A stretch of DNA of 64,000 bases. Source: Neokomagataea tanensis. GTDB lineage: Bacteria; Pseudomonadota; Alphaproteobacteria; Acetobacterales; Acetobacteraceae. A model generated the notes under the pieces. It ran no database searches, was not told where the DNA came from, and was given only the letters and a program-made list of their open reading frames with translations. The stretch is from the NCBI RefSeq assembly GCF_006542335.1, contig NZ_CP032486.1, forward strand, positions 35,724 through 99,723. The letters run 5' to 3'. Both the position numbers and the translations under genes were made by a program. Shown here piece after piece: positions 1-7,426 of the stretch (position 1 is the stretch's first letter; every line of letters begins with the position of its first letter).

Positions 1-1071
1 ATGGTGTTGCGGTCGCAAAATGCACCGGAACGCCCTTTCTGCGTCCCGCTCAAGGACGGATTTTATTCCCAACCCTCCTTCCGTGTCTATGTCGCGCACT
101 CGCAGGTCAACCAGCAGATCATCCTAGTGGGCGAGCCGAATTTCCACCGGCATGAAGCCGTGCTGCGGGCGGTTTTGCTGACGCTTGCGCCGCTGGCCGC
201 TCTTTTTCCCATTATCTGGTTGTTGGTGACCTGGATTGTGCAGCGTTCCCTGACGTCAGTCGTACGATTACGAGCTGAAATTCAGGCCCGCAACGGAAGC
301 AACCTGACGCCGATCCCGGCGCAGGACCTGCCGCCCGAACTGGCGTCGATCCAGGCCGCGGTCAATTCGTTGCTGGCGCGCCTGACATCGGCATTGGCGA
401 CAGAACGCGCATTCGCTTCTAATGCCGCCCATGAGTTACGCAATCCGATCGCCTCCCAGCTGGCGCAGGCGCAATTGCTCCAAGGCCAGCTAAATGGACA
501 TCCATCGTTCGACACCTCAGTACTGATCGTCGAACAAGCCAAGCGTATCGGTCGCATTACGGATAAATTGTTGCAATTATCCCGAGCTGCCTCAGGAGTC
601 GCGTATACGAGCGAACTGTGTAATCTCGTCTTTTTAATTGATTTGCTACGGCGGGATCTTGCAAAGGATGATCGTATCGAGTTTCACAATTGCGGCACCC
701 CTGATTTCATCGTGCAGGGAGATCCCGATGCGATCGGCATCATGTTGCGAAACCTTCTGGAAAATGCGTTGAACCACAGTCCTGGTGGATCAATGATCCG
801 CATCGTCGTCGGTCCGTCAGGCGTCGTGCAGATCGACAACGACTGTGACGTCATCGATACTGTTGCACTCAAACGTTTGCTCGAACCGTTCGAGCGCGGC
901 TCGCGGGATGTGGAAGGGAGCGGTCTTGGCCTGGCCATCGTGACCAGTGTTGCGCGACAATTAGAAGTGTCTGTCAAATTTGATTCCCCCGTACCTACAC
1001 AAAACAGTGGGTTCCGGGCGACCCTAGTGTTTGAGAAATCATTATCAACTTGTATTGCATACGAGGGTTGA
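1..1071 (+). CDS. Sensor histidine kinase, QseC-like (5' end outside window)
   Basis: Inner-membrane sensor kinase of a two-component system. The visible 356 residues start in the periplasmic sensor part, pass a transmembrane segment (about 57-80, AVLLTLAPLAALFPIIWLLV), a HAMP-like linker, the H-box NAAHELRNPI with the phospho-accepting His144, an N-box (RNLLENALNHSP) and a G-box (GSGLGLAIV, about 307-315). This matches the second half of QseC/EnvZ-type kinases, which begin with another membrane helix; that part and probably the response-regulator gene lie upstream of base 1. The ATG at position 1 is probably internal. The C-terminus looks natural. IS debris starts 14 bp after the stop, so no partner is visible downstream. 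Confidence 0.85.
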   Translation: MVLRSQNAPERPFCVPLKDGFYSQPSFRVYVAHSQVNQQIILVGEPNFHRHEAVLRAVLLTLAPLAALFPIIWLLVTWIVQRSLTSVVRLRAEIQARNGSNLTPIPAQDLPPELASIQAAVNSLLARLTSALATERAFASNAAHELRNPIASQLAQAQLLQGQLNGHPSFDTSVLIVEQAKRIGRITDKLLQLSRAASGVAYTSELCNLVFLIDLLRRDLAKDDRIEFHNCGTPDFIVQGDPDAIGIMLRNLLENALNHSPGGSMIRIVVGPSGVVQIDNDCDVIDTVALKRLLEPFERGSRDVEGSGLGLAIVTSVARQLEVSVKFDSPVPTQNSGFRATLVFEKSLSTCIAYEG

Positions 1072-1084
1072 GAAGGAGAATTGC

Positions 1085-1123
1085 GGACCCTGTTGCAAGG
1101 TTGAGCATCTTGTCGGAAACCGC
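1085..1123. mobile_element. IS6 type A terminal fragment
   Basis: About 39 bp matching the 5' terminus of the type A elements (GGACCCTGTTGCAAGGTTG, then a stretch matching the bases upstream of their transposase start). No transposase sequence remains. It abuts the next IS6 fragment, so two element ends are fused here. Confidence 0.7.
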
Positions 1124-1263
1124 GGCCCTGTTGCAAAGTTAGGTTAAAGCCGCGTGCATCCTGTTTGTTTTGATTTTCGAACGGTTTAGAGGCTGAATTG
1201 TCTTTCGATGAGACGCACTTCTCCCATGATGCCCTCTTGGAACTGGAAGAGTTTAGCTTGTGG
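1124..1263 (-). mobile_element. IS6 type A 3' fragment
   Basis: Begins with the inverted repeat GGCCCTGTTGCAAAG and contains the complement of the last codons of a type A transposase (…MGEVRLIERQ). It matches the intact copies at 4348 and 44727 until about 1263, where similarity stops inside the C-terminal codons. Remnant only. Confidence 0.8.
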
Positions 1264-1529
1264 TGATGTCAATGGCAGCCATTGGATAATGACGCAGGTG
1301 CTAGCCTACGACCGCAGAGAGGATCGGTTCCAATCCCTGTTTGTCCAAACGGTTGGTAGTAACAACAATCAGGAGATCCGTGTCATAGAACACGGCCCCC
1401 TTGCGGGCGACATCGTCATAGCTGAACCGACTACAGATGCGCCATATGGGTACTGGATCACGGTCCTTAGCCAAGACTCTGCAACCTACCGAGAAAGGAT
1501 GTGGTTCCGGAGCGCAACGCATTATGGCG
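1264..1529 (+). pseudogene. Conserved hypothetical protein, internal fragment
   Basis: An open frame fused to IS sequence at both ends. Its own part reads with protein-like composition (MTQVLAYDRREDRFQSLF, then NQEIRVIEHGPLAGDIV and AEPTTDAPYGYWITV). The style recalls uncharacterised alphaproteobacterial proteins, but I cannot assign a function. The N-terminus is replaced by IS6 DNA and the C-terminus is cut at 1530 by the small inverted-repeat element. It is almost certainly non-functional. Confidence 0.5.
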
Positions 1530-1658
1530 GGCTCTGTTGCAAAGTTCTAAAATTGCCGTTTTCGTGTTGATTACGATATAAATAACTTACTGATTTTATA
1601 GGTGTTTGGATTTTTGTGTCGACGTGAAATCAGCCGAAAATTCAACTTTGCAACAGAG
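1530..1658. mobile_element. Short MITE-like element with IS6-type ends
   Basis: About 130 bp bounded by GGCTCTGTTGCAAAGTT on the left and the inverted AACTTTGCAACAGAG on the right, with an AT-rich interior and no coding capacity. The outermost two bases of the right end (CC) appear to have been displaced to 3049-3050 by the IS1111-group insertion. It is either a MITE or a deletion derivative of an IS6 element. Confidence 0.5.
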
Positions 1659-3048
1659 ATGGGGTGGTTGCCGTCCTCCCCTAACGGCATCGGTATGTGC
1701 CAACGTGGTAGATGTGAATAGCCACGAGTAAGAGAGAACGGCAGATGAACGATACGATGATTGGCATTGATCTGGCAAAGAACGTTTTCCAGATTCACGC
1801 AGCTTCCATCACGGGGGATTTACTGTTCCGCAAGAAGATCCGCCGTCCACAATTCCTTTAGTTTATGGCCAGCCAACCGGCGGCGCTTGTTATCATGGAA
1901 GCGTGTGGAAGTGCTCATTATTGGGCACGGGAATTGGTGAATGCGGGTCACGAGGTAAAGCTGATCGCACCGCAATATGTGCGCCCGTTCGTCAAACGCC
2001 AGAAGAACGACGCAGCTGACGCTGAAGCGATTGTTATTGCTGCCCGGCAGCCGGAGATGCGCTTTGTGACACCCAAAGCAGAAGATCAGCAGGCACGGAC
2101 CGTTTTATATCGTTGCCGTGATCGACTGGTTCACCAGCGCACTGAACTGGTGAATGCTCTTCGCAGCACGCTTTATGAGTTTGGTCTGGTGGTTCCGAAA
2201 GGAATGACCTATCTCAAGCGCCTTGAAGAGATGGTCGACGATGAAAGCGTTCGTCTTCCAACTCTTGTTCGTCAGGAATGTCGGGACCTTCTCGAACAGA
2301 TCGACGCGCAGTCAAGGAAGATTGCAGAAAAGACCCGTGCGATGGTCAGGCTTTCGCAAGAGAGCGGTGTGGCTCAGCGTCTGGAGACAATGCCTGGGGT
2401 CGGGCCTTTGACGGCCCTGGCCGTGGAAGCTTTTGCACCTGCAATGGAGACTTTTCGCTGCGGACGCGATTTTGCGGCTTGGCTTGGGCTGGTTCCAAAG
2501 CAGTTTTCGTCTGGTGGCAAGGAAAGGCTCGGGCGGGTTTCGAAGGCCGGCCAGGCTGACATTCGGCGATTGTTGATCATAGGGGCAATGTCGCGTGTAG
2601 GCTGGGCGGGGCGTAAACCTCCCGTTCCGGGCTCCTGGCTGGCCCGGATGATGGCCTGCAAGCCGCGTATGCTCGTCGCGATCGCGCTGGCCAACAAAAT
2701 GGCCCGAACGATTTGGGCCATGCTGACAAAACACGAAAATTATCGGGATCCGGTTCTGACTGCTGCGAGATGAGTTGAACTCAGTCGTATGTAAGCAGAA
2801 CCGGTAAAGGGGTGTGAGAAAGCGACGACCCATATGGGCGCATGATCGAGCCGATCCGGATTAGGAAAACCAGCCAAGGGCTCAGTGTTCTCAAATACGG
2901 AACAGAGATTTGGACCCGATCCGCAGATCACCATATCGGCCAGCGGCTTTTGTAAATGCCGCGTTCAAAGGCCTGACAGAAGACCGCAATCGATCACTCG
3001 CACATCAGGGCCAGAAACTTCTTGCATTTCAGACGGCAACCACAGAAG
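1659..3048 (+). mobile_element. IS110 family element, IS1111 group, copy 1 (1390 bp)
   Basis: The element has the same length (1390 bp) as the copy at 26278-27667, and the encoded protein sequences are identical. Subterminal 12-bp inverted repeats GTGGTTGCCGTC lie at 1664-1675 and 3032-3043 (inverted), a hallmark of the IS1111 group. The roughly 258 bp between the transposase stop and the right repeat is where IS1111-group elements carry their guide (bridge/seek) RNA; that is family knowledge, not seen directly. The left flank is an IS6-like terminal repeat cut two bases from its end. Confidence 0.85.
1745..2773 (+). pseudogene. IS1111-group transposase with in-frame amber codon
   Basis: DEDD-type recombinase of the IS110 family. 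From ATG 1745 the frame encodes the N-terminal motif MIGIDLAKNVF with the first catalytic Asp, then meets TAG at 1859-1861 (codon 39) and continues in the same frame from ATG 1865 for 302 residues. The latter part includes MEACGSAHYWAREL, KNDAADAEAI, the PGVGPLTALA region and WLGLVPKQFSSGGK with the C-terminal Ser region. Starting at 1865 would lose the first catalytic Asp. The second copy has the same amber codon. Either the enzyme is dead and was mobilised in trans, or the codon is read through. Confidence 0.8.
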
Positions 3049-3051
3049 CCC

Positions 3052-3229
3052 GAGGAAGTCGGTGATCAGATCTCGCGTCGAGTGCGTCTTTGTCGATCAA
3101 AAATCACAGACAAGACTGTTCGTCCGAACCGTAGGCTTAACGCGGGCCACTATGAGGATCGATCTGGCCAATATCGTCCATAATATACGCCGCTTTCTCC
3201 TTCTGGAGCGGATTAACGCCGCTCCGTAG
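3052..3229 (+). pseudogene. IS5-family transposase, C-terminal remnant
   Basis: The frame reads through QTRLFVRTVGLTRATMRI and LANIVHNIRRFLLLE, typical of the C-terminal end of IS5-family transposases (LFVRTIG...KIGMANLVYNMRR). Everything upstream is replaced by the IS1111 element. About 110 bp of unrecognised sequence follows before the next gene. Confidence 0.7.
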
Positions 3230-3343
3230 CAATCCAGAGTATGAAACCCTCTCTTTGCTCAAAGCGCAGGGTGAAAATCAGGACCAGGAACCAGAAATCA
3301 AGCGCAAGGGCAATCAATCAAGGGCTCTTCGAACTCTCCAATA

Positions 3344-4069
3344 TTAATCAGAAATATTATGTAAATTAATCATATTAAAAGACGAATCTTTTTGTATTTT
3401 ACTTACATATTCCTTTATAAAATCCCAATTTGATTTTTTGTTAAAATTTTTATTTAGAGAAATCCATCCTTCTACATCCCAAATAAATTCATTATTAGGG
3501 TTTTTAATTAAAGAAGACCACCCTTCTACAGGGTCACTTGGTATTGTATTTTTCTTTTGATCCTTAGAAGGTTCATTCGATAATGACGATGGCGTCATGA
3601 TTAAAATACCAATTAACTCACCTTCACGTGAAAATATGTGGCCTACAAAGGTGCCAGTACACGCTCTTGGTTGACATGTTGTAAAAAATACGAGGTTGGA
3701 AATTTCCTGATTTCCATTTGGAACAGTATTTGATTCAGCCGTTTTGTACGTAGATATAATATCATCTTTAGTATTTTTAGATAATTTATTAAAATATTTT
3801 GTCTTTAACAAACTAAATTCGCAATCTTCGAAATTATTAAATTCTCTACCTGAAAGAGACATCAGATAATCATTGAAATCTATATCTGAAAACTTTGTAT
3901 TCGAATTATACCTTCTAGGTATTTTTGCTATTATTTCTTTTAAATAAATAGGAAGCCTTTTGTAATTACAAAAATTATTTATTGGAATATCTTTTTCTTT
4001 GGAAAAAGATATTCCAATATTTATTGTATTTAATATTATCATAAATATAATTAAGAAAATTTTAATCAT
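3344..4069 (-). CDS. Putative periplasmic lysozyme inhibitor / immunity protein (Ivy-like)
   Basis: 241 residues with a clear Sec signal peptide (MIKIFLIIFMIILNTINIGI, hydrophobic, then a likely cleavage near residue 22). A central stretch reads FFTTCQPRACTGTFVG, resembling the CKPHxC loop that Ivy-family inhibitors insert into the lysozyme active site. The gene is very AT-rich compared with its neighbours, which suggests recent transfer. It starts 32 bp downstream of the remnant of a lysozyme-like gene on the same strand, which fits an effector-immunity pair. The Ivy assignment is based on the loop and context only and is tentative. Confidence 0.5.
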   Translation of the reverse strand: MIKIFLIIFMIILNTINIGISFSKEKDIPINNFCNYKRLPIYLKEIIAKIPRRYNSNTKFSDIDFNDYLMSLSGREFNNFEDCEFSLLKTKYFNKLSKNTKDDIISTYKTAESNTVPNGNQEISNLVFFTTCQPRACTGTFVGHIFSREGELIGILIMTPSSLSNEPSKDQKKNTIPSDPVEGWSSLIKNPNNEFIWDVEGWISLNKNFNKKSNWDFIKEYVSKIQKDSSFNMINLHNISD

Positions 4070-4101
4070 TCTACTTCTCCAAGAAGTCTCGTATTATCTA
4101 A

Positions 4102-4347
4102 TTATCGGGAATCTTTAATTCCAAAAATTTGTTTTATATTATCTGATGCTTCTTTATAGTTTTCTGTACGGAAACTACTCCATAATTGGTGCTTTGCTAC
4201 AGCTGCGTTATCCTTACTAGAAACATAACCAAATCCTGGCCCCATAACATATGACAAATCTATAATTGCAGTTTGTACCTTAGCAGGTAAATCTTTAAAT
4301 TTTTTCCCCGTACTATCTTTATCAAATAGCCTCGCTACCCTCTGGGC
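4102..4347 (-). pseudogene. Lysozyme-like (GH24-type) effector, C-terminal remnant
   Basis: Open to the IS6 boundary at 4348 and ending with TAA at 4102-4104. The 81 codons read LPAKVQTAIIDLSYVMGPGF and later LWSSFRTENYKEASDNI, the pattern of the C-terminal lobe of T4-type lysozymes (hydrophobic helix, MG turn, then a WxxF helix). The N-terminal catalytic part has been removed by the IS6 element. The AT-rich codons match those of the downstream Ivy-like gene, so the two probably arrived together as a toxin-immunity pair. Confidence 0.5.
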
Positions 4348-5182
4348 GGCCCTGTTGCAAAGTTAAGTCTGGGTCGCGTGGATCTCTTTTGTTTTGATTT
4401 TCAAACGGTGTAAACTCCGGATTGTCTCTCGATGAGACGCACTTCTCCCATGATGCCCTCTTGGAATTGGAAGAGTTCAGCTTGTCCCTTTTTCAAGGCG
4501 CGCATGACCTCAAAACCCTTAATCGTCGCATAAGCGGTTTTCAGGCTTTTGAAGCCACGGACAGGTTTAATCAGTTGTTTCAGCTTGCCGTGATCGGCCT
4601 CAATCACGTTGTTCAGAGACTTCACCTGACGGTATTTCACCGTATCGGGAAGCTTACCGTTCTTCTTGAGTTCGTTGATGGCTATGCCGTAGGTTGGGGC
4701 TTTATCCGTGTTGATTGTCTCGGGCTTCTCCCAGTCCCTCAGGCCATTCAAAGCTTTGCCCAGAAAGCGTTTGGCAGCCTTGGCGTTCCGGGTCTGTGAG
4801 AGGAAGAAATCAATCGTATCCCCATCCTTATCGACCGCCCGATAGAGATACGCCCATTTCCCTTTGATCTTGATGCAGGTATCATCAACCCGCCAGCTGC
4901 TGGAAAACCCCGGGCGTTTCCAATACCAGCGGGGGCGTTTTTCCATCTCGGGTGTATACCTCTGAACCCAGCGGTAGATCGTTGAATGATCAACGCTCAC
5001 ACCGCGTTCACAGAGCATGGTTTCAAGGTCGCGGTAACTAATCCCATACCGACAATACCAGCGCACTGCCCATAGGATCACTTCACCACAAAAATGACGG
5101 CCCTTGAAATCACGCATCTACCAAGCCCTACGCTAACACCGGCAGCGGTTTCCAACAGGATGCTCAACTTTGCAACAGGGCC
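4348..5182 (-). mobile_element. IS6 family element type A, full length
   Basis: 835 bp with terminal repeats GGCCCTGTTGCAAAG (4348) and its inverse ending at 5182. It carries one transposase. No target duplication is visible: left flank CTCTGGGC, right flank GCCCGTGA. It joins the truncated lysozyme-like gene to a truncated recombinase, so it marks a rearrangement point rather than a simple insertion. Confidence 0.9.
4401..5117 (-). CDS. IS6-family transposase (type A)
   Basis: 238-residue DDE transposase. A short N-terminal helix-turn-helix (STIYRWVQRYTPEMEKR) precedes the catalytic core with Asp in SSSWRVDDTCIKIKG, Asp in TINTDKAPTYG and Glu in NNVIEADHGKLK. Length is normal for the family. 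The last residues (QSGVYTV) differ from those of the copy at 44793 (QFSF), reflecting small changes at the 3' end. Catalytic residues are intact, so it may be active. Confidence 0.9.
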   Translation of the reverse strand: MRDFKGRHFCGEVILWAVRWYCRYGISYRDLETMLCERGVSVDHSTIYRWVQRYTPEMEKRPRWYWKRPGFSSSWRVDDTCIKIKGKWAYLYRAVDKDGDTIDFFLSQTRNAKAAKRFLGKALNGLRDWEKPETINTDKAPTYGIAINELKKNGKLPDTVKYRQVKSLNNVIEADHGKLKQLIKPVRGFKSLKTAYATIKGFEVMRALKKGQAELFQFQEGIMGEVRLIERQSGVYTV

Positions 5183-5593
5183 GCCCGTGAGTACGGAATA
5201 AGCCGAGAAACCCTCTATCAATATCTGAGGGCTTATCCGAATGGCGGTGTTCGCATACGGCCAGTAAAAGAGGTTGTTCAAGACGCATCTATGGACGCAA
5301 AGCCTTTCATTGCGACCCTTATTCTGAACATTCAGAGTAAGTCGGCCTCCGGACCGAGCCTTTCCTCGGTTCGAGCTGAGATCGAAGACATGCTAGCGGA
5401 AGATTATGATGTGCAGAAGAACGAGAAGGGCGAGTATAGATTAGCTATTCCTGCTGAGTACACGCGCACAGAGCACGATCTCACTGCTGAGATAGCGGAT
5501 CTCTTTGCCGAAATTGATGTCATTGCTGAAGAGTATGACTGTACGGCCATTGCAACGCTTCGTGAGGTGGAAGGGCAGGGGCGGGTTTGGTGA
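5183..5593 (+). pseudogene. Serine recombinase, C-terminal remnant with extension domain
   Basis: Truncated paralogue of the complete recombinase at 49548-50459: it retains the end of the helix-turn-helix (GISRETLYQYLRAYPNGG) and the entire roughly 100-residue extension beginning MDAKPFIATLILNIQ. The resolvase domain is lost at the IS6 boundary. An internal ATG at 5291 would still allow the extension to be made alone (100 aa). A hairpin follows at 5631, as for the intact copy. Confidence 0.8.
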
Positions 5594-5630
5594 GCTCGTG
5601 CTTAGCAGGCCTGACCACAATTACTTACAT

Positions 5631-5666
5631 AGCCCTTGGCTCGGCCGAGCAGCCCAGCCAAGGGCT
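5631..5666 (+). terminator. Hairpin after recombinase remnant
   Basis: Perfect 11-bp arms AGCCCTTGGCT / AGCCAAGGGCT around a 14-nt loop. No strong T-tract follows. A shorter version lies after the intact paralogue at 50499-50525, so it travelled with the gene. Confidence 0.5.
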
Positions 5667-5811
5667 GGCTACGGGGGAGTGCGGAAGGTCGGCTGTTTCC
5701 AATGATATGGCAAATAGCGGACATGTAATTTAATGCCGCAGACTGATTTTTATACCTTTCAATGAATCCATATGTTATAAAGTGACTAGTTTTATGGTCA
5801 GGAGAAGCATT

Positions 5812-6054
5812 GTGCAGACTGTGAATTTGGTGGATGCAAAAGCCCACCTCAGTCGTCTGGTAGATCAGGCCATGCAGGGAGAACCTGTACGTATTATGCG
5901 TCGGGGAAAAGTTGTTGCACAGATCGACAAAGTTACACTTAAGCGTAAACCCGTTGATTTGAACGCTTTACGCACTCTCACAGCAAGCATGGCACCCCAG
6001 ACAGTGTCCGCACGAGAGATGGTGCGGGATATGCGAGACGAGGCACGATATTGA
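5812..6054 (+). CDS. Type II antitoxin, Phd/YefM-like (VapB role)
   Basis: 80-residue antitoxin with the Phd/YefM-type N-terminus VNLVDAKAHLSRLVDQA and the typical GEPVRIMRRGKVVA strand pair, followed by a C-terminal toxin-binding tail. I chose the GTG at 5812 because AGGAG sits 8-10 bp upstream; an in-frame ATG at 5782 has no such signal. It overlaps the downstream PIN toxin by four bases (TTGA), the usual antitoxin-first layout, and is expected to repress its own promoter as a complex with the toxin. Confidence 0.85.
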   Translation: MQTVNLVDAKAHLSRLVDQAMQGEPVRIMRRGKVVAQIDKVTLKRKPVDLNALRTLTASMAPQTVSAREMVRDMRDEARY

Positions 6055-6476
6055 GCATCTATATCGATACATCCGTTCTAGTTGCAGCCCTGACCAACGA
6101 GGCTGAGACAGATCGGATGCAATCTTGGCTGGCTAGTCAAAATCCTGACGTGTTGTATGTAAGCGACTGGGTCGCGACTGAATTCTCTTCAGCGCTTTCA
6201 ATCAAATTGCGGACTGGTCAGATTACCGTCGCCGATCGGGCAAATGCGTTGGCCCTTTTTACTCGCTTGTCCGCTGAAAGCTTTCAGATTCTACCCGTGA
6301 CAACACAGCAGTTTAGGGCTGCTGCGCGCTTTTCTGATCAATATACGTTGGGGCTGCGTGCAGGTGATGCTTTGCATCTTGCTGTATGTGCCGATCATGG
6401 AGCTACACTATGCACTCTTGATAAGCGCCTCGCTGAGGCAGGCCCCAATATTGGCATAAACACAAAATTACTATGA
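6051..6476 (+). CDS. vapC: PIN-domain toxin, VapC family
   Basis: 141-residue PIN ribonuclease. The acidic metal-binding residues are visible: Asp6 in SIYIDTSVLV, Glu44 in VATEFSSAL, Asp106 in RAGDALHLA and Asp124 in TLDKRL. VapC toxins cleave specific RNAs (commonly tRNA or rRNA) when released from their antitoxin. The start is probably TTG 6051, overlapping the antitoxin stop. Length is normal and no disruption is seen. Confidence 0.88.
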   Translation: MSIYIDTSVLVAALTNEAETDRMQSWLASQNPDVLYVSDWVATEFSSALSIKLRTGQITVADRANALALFTRLSAESFQILPVTTQQFRAAARFSDQYTLGLRAGDALHLAVCADHGATLCTLDKRLAEAGPNIGINTKLL

Positions 6477-6614
6477 TTTGTCGGTCGTGGGGGGCGAACG
6501 GAAGGTCCGATTTCGGGCTGAGAGCCTTGGAAGCAGACTTCCTCCACGACGCTAGTATTCAAATAGATACAATATGTCATTGACGTATAAGTCATTGGCC
6601 TACAATTATCTTGT

Positions 6615-6956
6615 ATGACAAAATTGCAAACCGTTGTTGAGTTGCCTGAATTCATTAAACGGGCGAGAGCCATAATGTCAGATGTAGAACGGACAGGTCT
6701 CATTAACATGCTGGCGAGAGAGCCTGCTGCTGGAATATTTTTAGGAGGTGGTCTCCGCAAAATACGCTTTTCACGAGATGGTAGCGGTAAGAGTGGGGGC
6801 GATAGAACACTCTACGTTTTCGGTGGAACGCATATGCCCATCTTTCTGCTGACCGTTTTTGCTAAAAACGAGAAAGACAATTTTACGAAGATCGAGCAAA
6901 CACACCCTATCCAAGTCAGTAAAACCTTGGTGGCCAGATATGGAGAAAAATCATGA
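6615..6956 (+). CDS. RelE/HigB-like toxin
   Basis: 113 residues, toxin-first arrangement with a downstream HTH antitoxin. The sequence (LPEFIKRARAIMSDVERTGL, GGGLRKIRFSRDGSGKSGG, RTLYVFGG, FLLTVFAKNEKDNF) is the fold signature of the RelE/HigB-type ribosome-dependent mRNA interferases (HigB-2/DUF1044 branch). A TGAC-N6-GTCA inverted half-site pair lies at 6581-6594, about 20 bp ahead of the start, and could be the operator for the antitoxin. It overlaps the next gene by four bases (ATGA). Confidence 0.82.
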   Translation: MTKLQTVVELPEFIKRARAIMSDVERTGLINMLAREPAAGIFLGGGLRKIRFSRDGSGKSGGDRTLYVFGGTHMPIFLLTVFAKNEKDNFTKIEQTHPIQVSKTLVARYGEKS

Positions 6957-7243
6957 GCGCCTATAACAGTATCCTACAAGGGCTGAACGAAGCCCTTGCA
7001 TATGCTGATGACCAGGATGTCAAAGCTCACGCTCATCATATTCAGGTTCCCACAGTTAATGTGGCGGCTATTCGGGGTCAAACCGGCTTGTCACAAGCAC
7101 AATTTGCGAAAAGTATCGGCGTAGCGAAAGGCACGCTGTTGAATTGGGAACATGGTCGTCGCCAGCCAACGGGACCGGCTCAAGTGCTCTTGGCTATGCT
7201 GGAGAAGAACCCTTCACTAGTGAGTGATCTTTTAAGCGCATAA
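6953..7243 (+). CDS. XRE-family antitoxin (HigA/NadS-like)
   Basis: 96 residues with a helix-turn-helix at about 43-90 (IRGQTGLSQAQFAKSIGVAK, then GTLLNWEHGRRQPTGPA). It forms the second gene of the toxin-antitoxin pair, starting inside the toxin stop codon. As in the HigBA family it should neutralise the toxin and repress the operon. A hairpin follows 13 bp after the stop. Confidence 0.85.
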   Translation: MSAYNSILQGLNEALAYADDQDVKAHAHHIQVPTVNVAAIRGQTGLSQAQFAKSIGVAKGTLLNWEHGRRQPTGPAQVLLAMLEKNPSLVSDLLSA

Positions 7244-7256
7244 GCTAATGTTTTAT

Positions 7257-7289
7257 GATGAGGCTTTATCGGTATGAAAAAGCCTCATC
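7257..7289 (+). terminator. Hairpin after toxin-antitoxin operon
   Basis: Arms GATGAGGCTTT / AAAGCCTCATC with an 11-nt loop, right after the antitoxin gene. The following bases lack a T-run, so termination strength is uncertain. Confidence 0.5.
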
Positions 7290-7329
7290 TACGGGGGATG
7301 CGTGCATCCGCACTCTCTAGCACGAGCAA

Positions 7330-7407
7330 GTTAATGTGCCATCACCACTCACTGGTATTTTACTCATCGGCGTCATCTAGCAGGCCAAACTTAACGTGAC
7401 ACCACCA
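7330..7407. mobile_element. IS6 type B terminal remnants
   Basis: Two nested ends of the type B element. GTTAATGTGCCATCACC lies at about 7330-7346, then a 58-bp stretch (7350-7407) matches the right end of the intact type B copy (52741-52799), including the sequence around its start codon and CTTAACGTGACACCACC. No transposase body remains. Confidence 0.7.
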
Positions 7408-7426
7408 ATAAATTGATATACGAGCG

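Noticed and set aside
5782..5811. Upstream ATG start for the Phd-like antitoxin
   Set aside because: No ribosome-binding site; the GTG at 5812 has AGGAG at good spacing and gives the family-typical N-terminus.
6580..6606. TTGACG / TACAAT pair upstream of the HigB-like gene as a sigma-70 promoter
   Set aside because: The 15-bp spacer is too short to be convincing; reported only as context of the operator-like TGAC-N6-GTCA.
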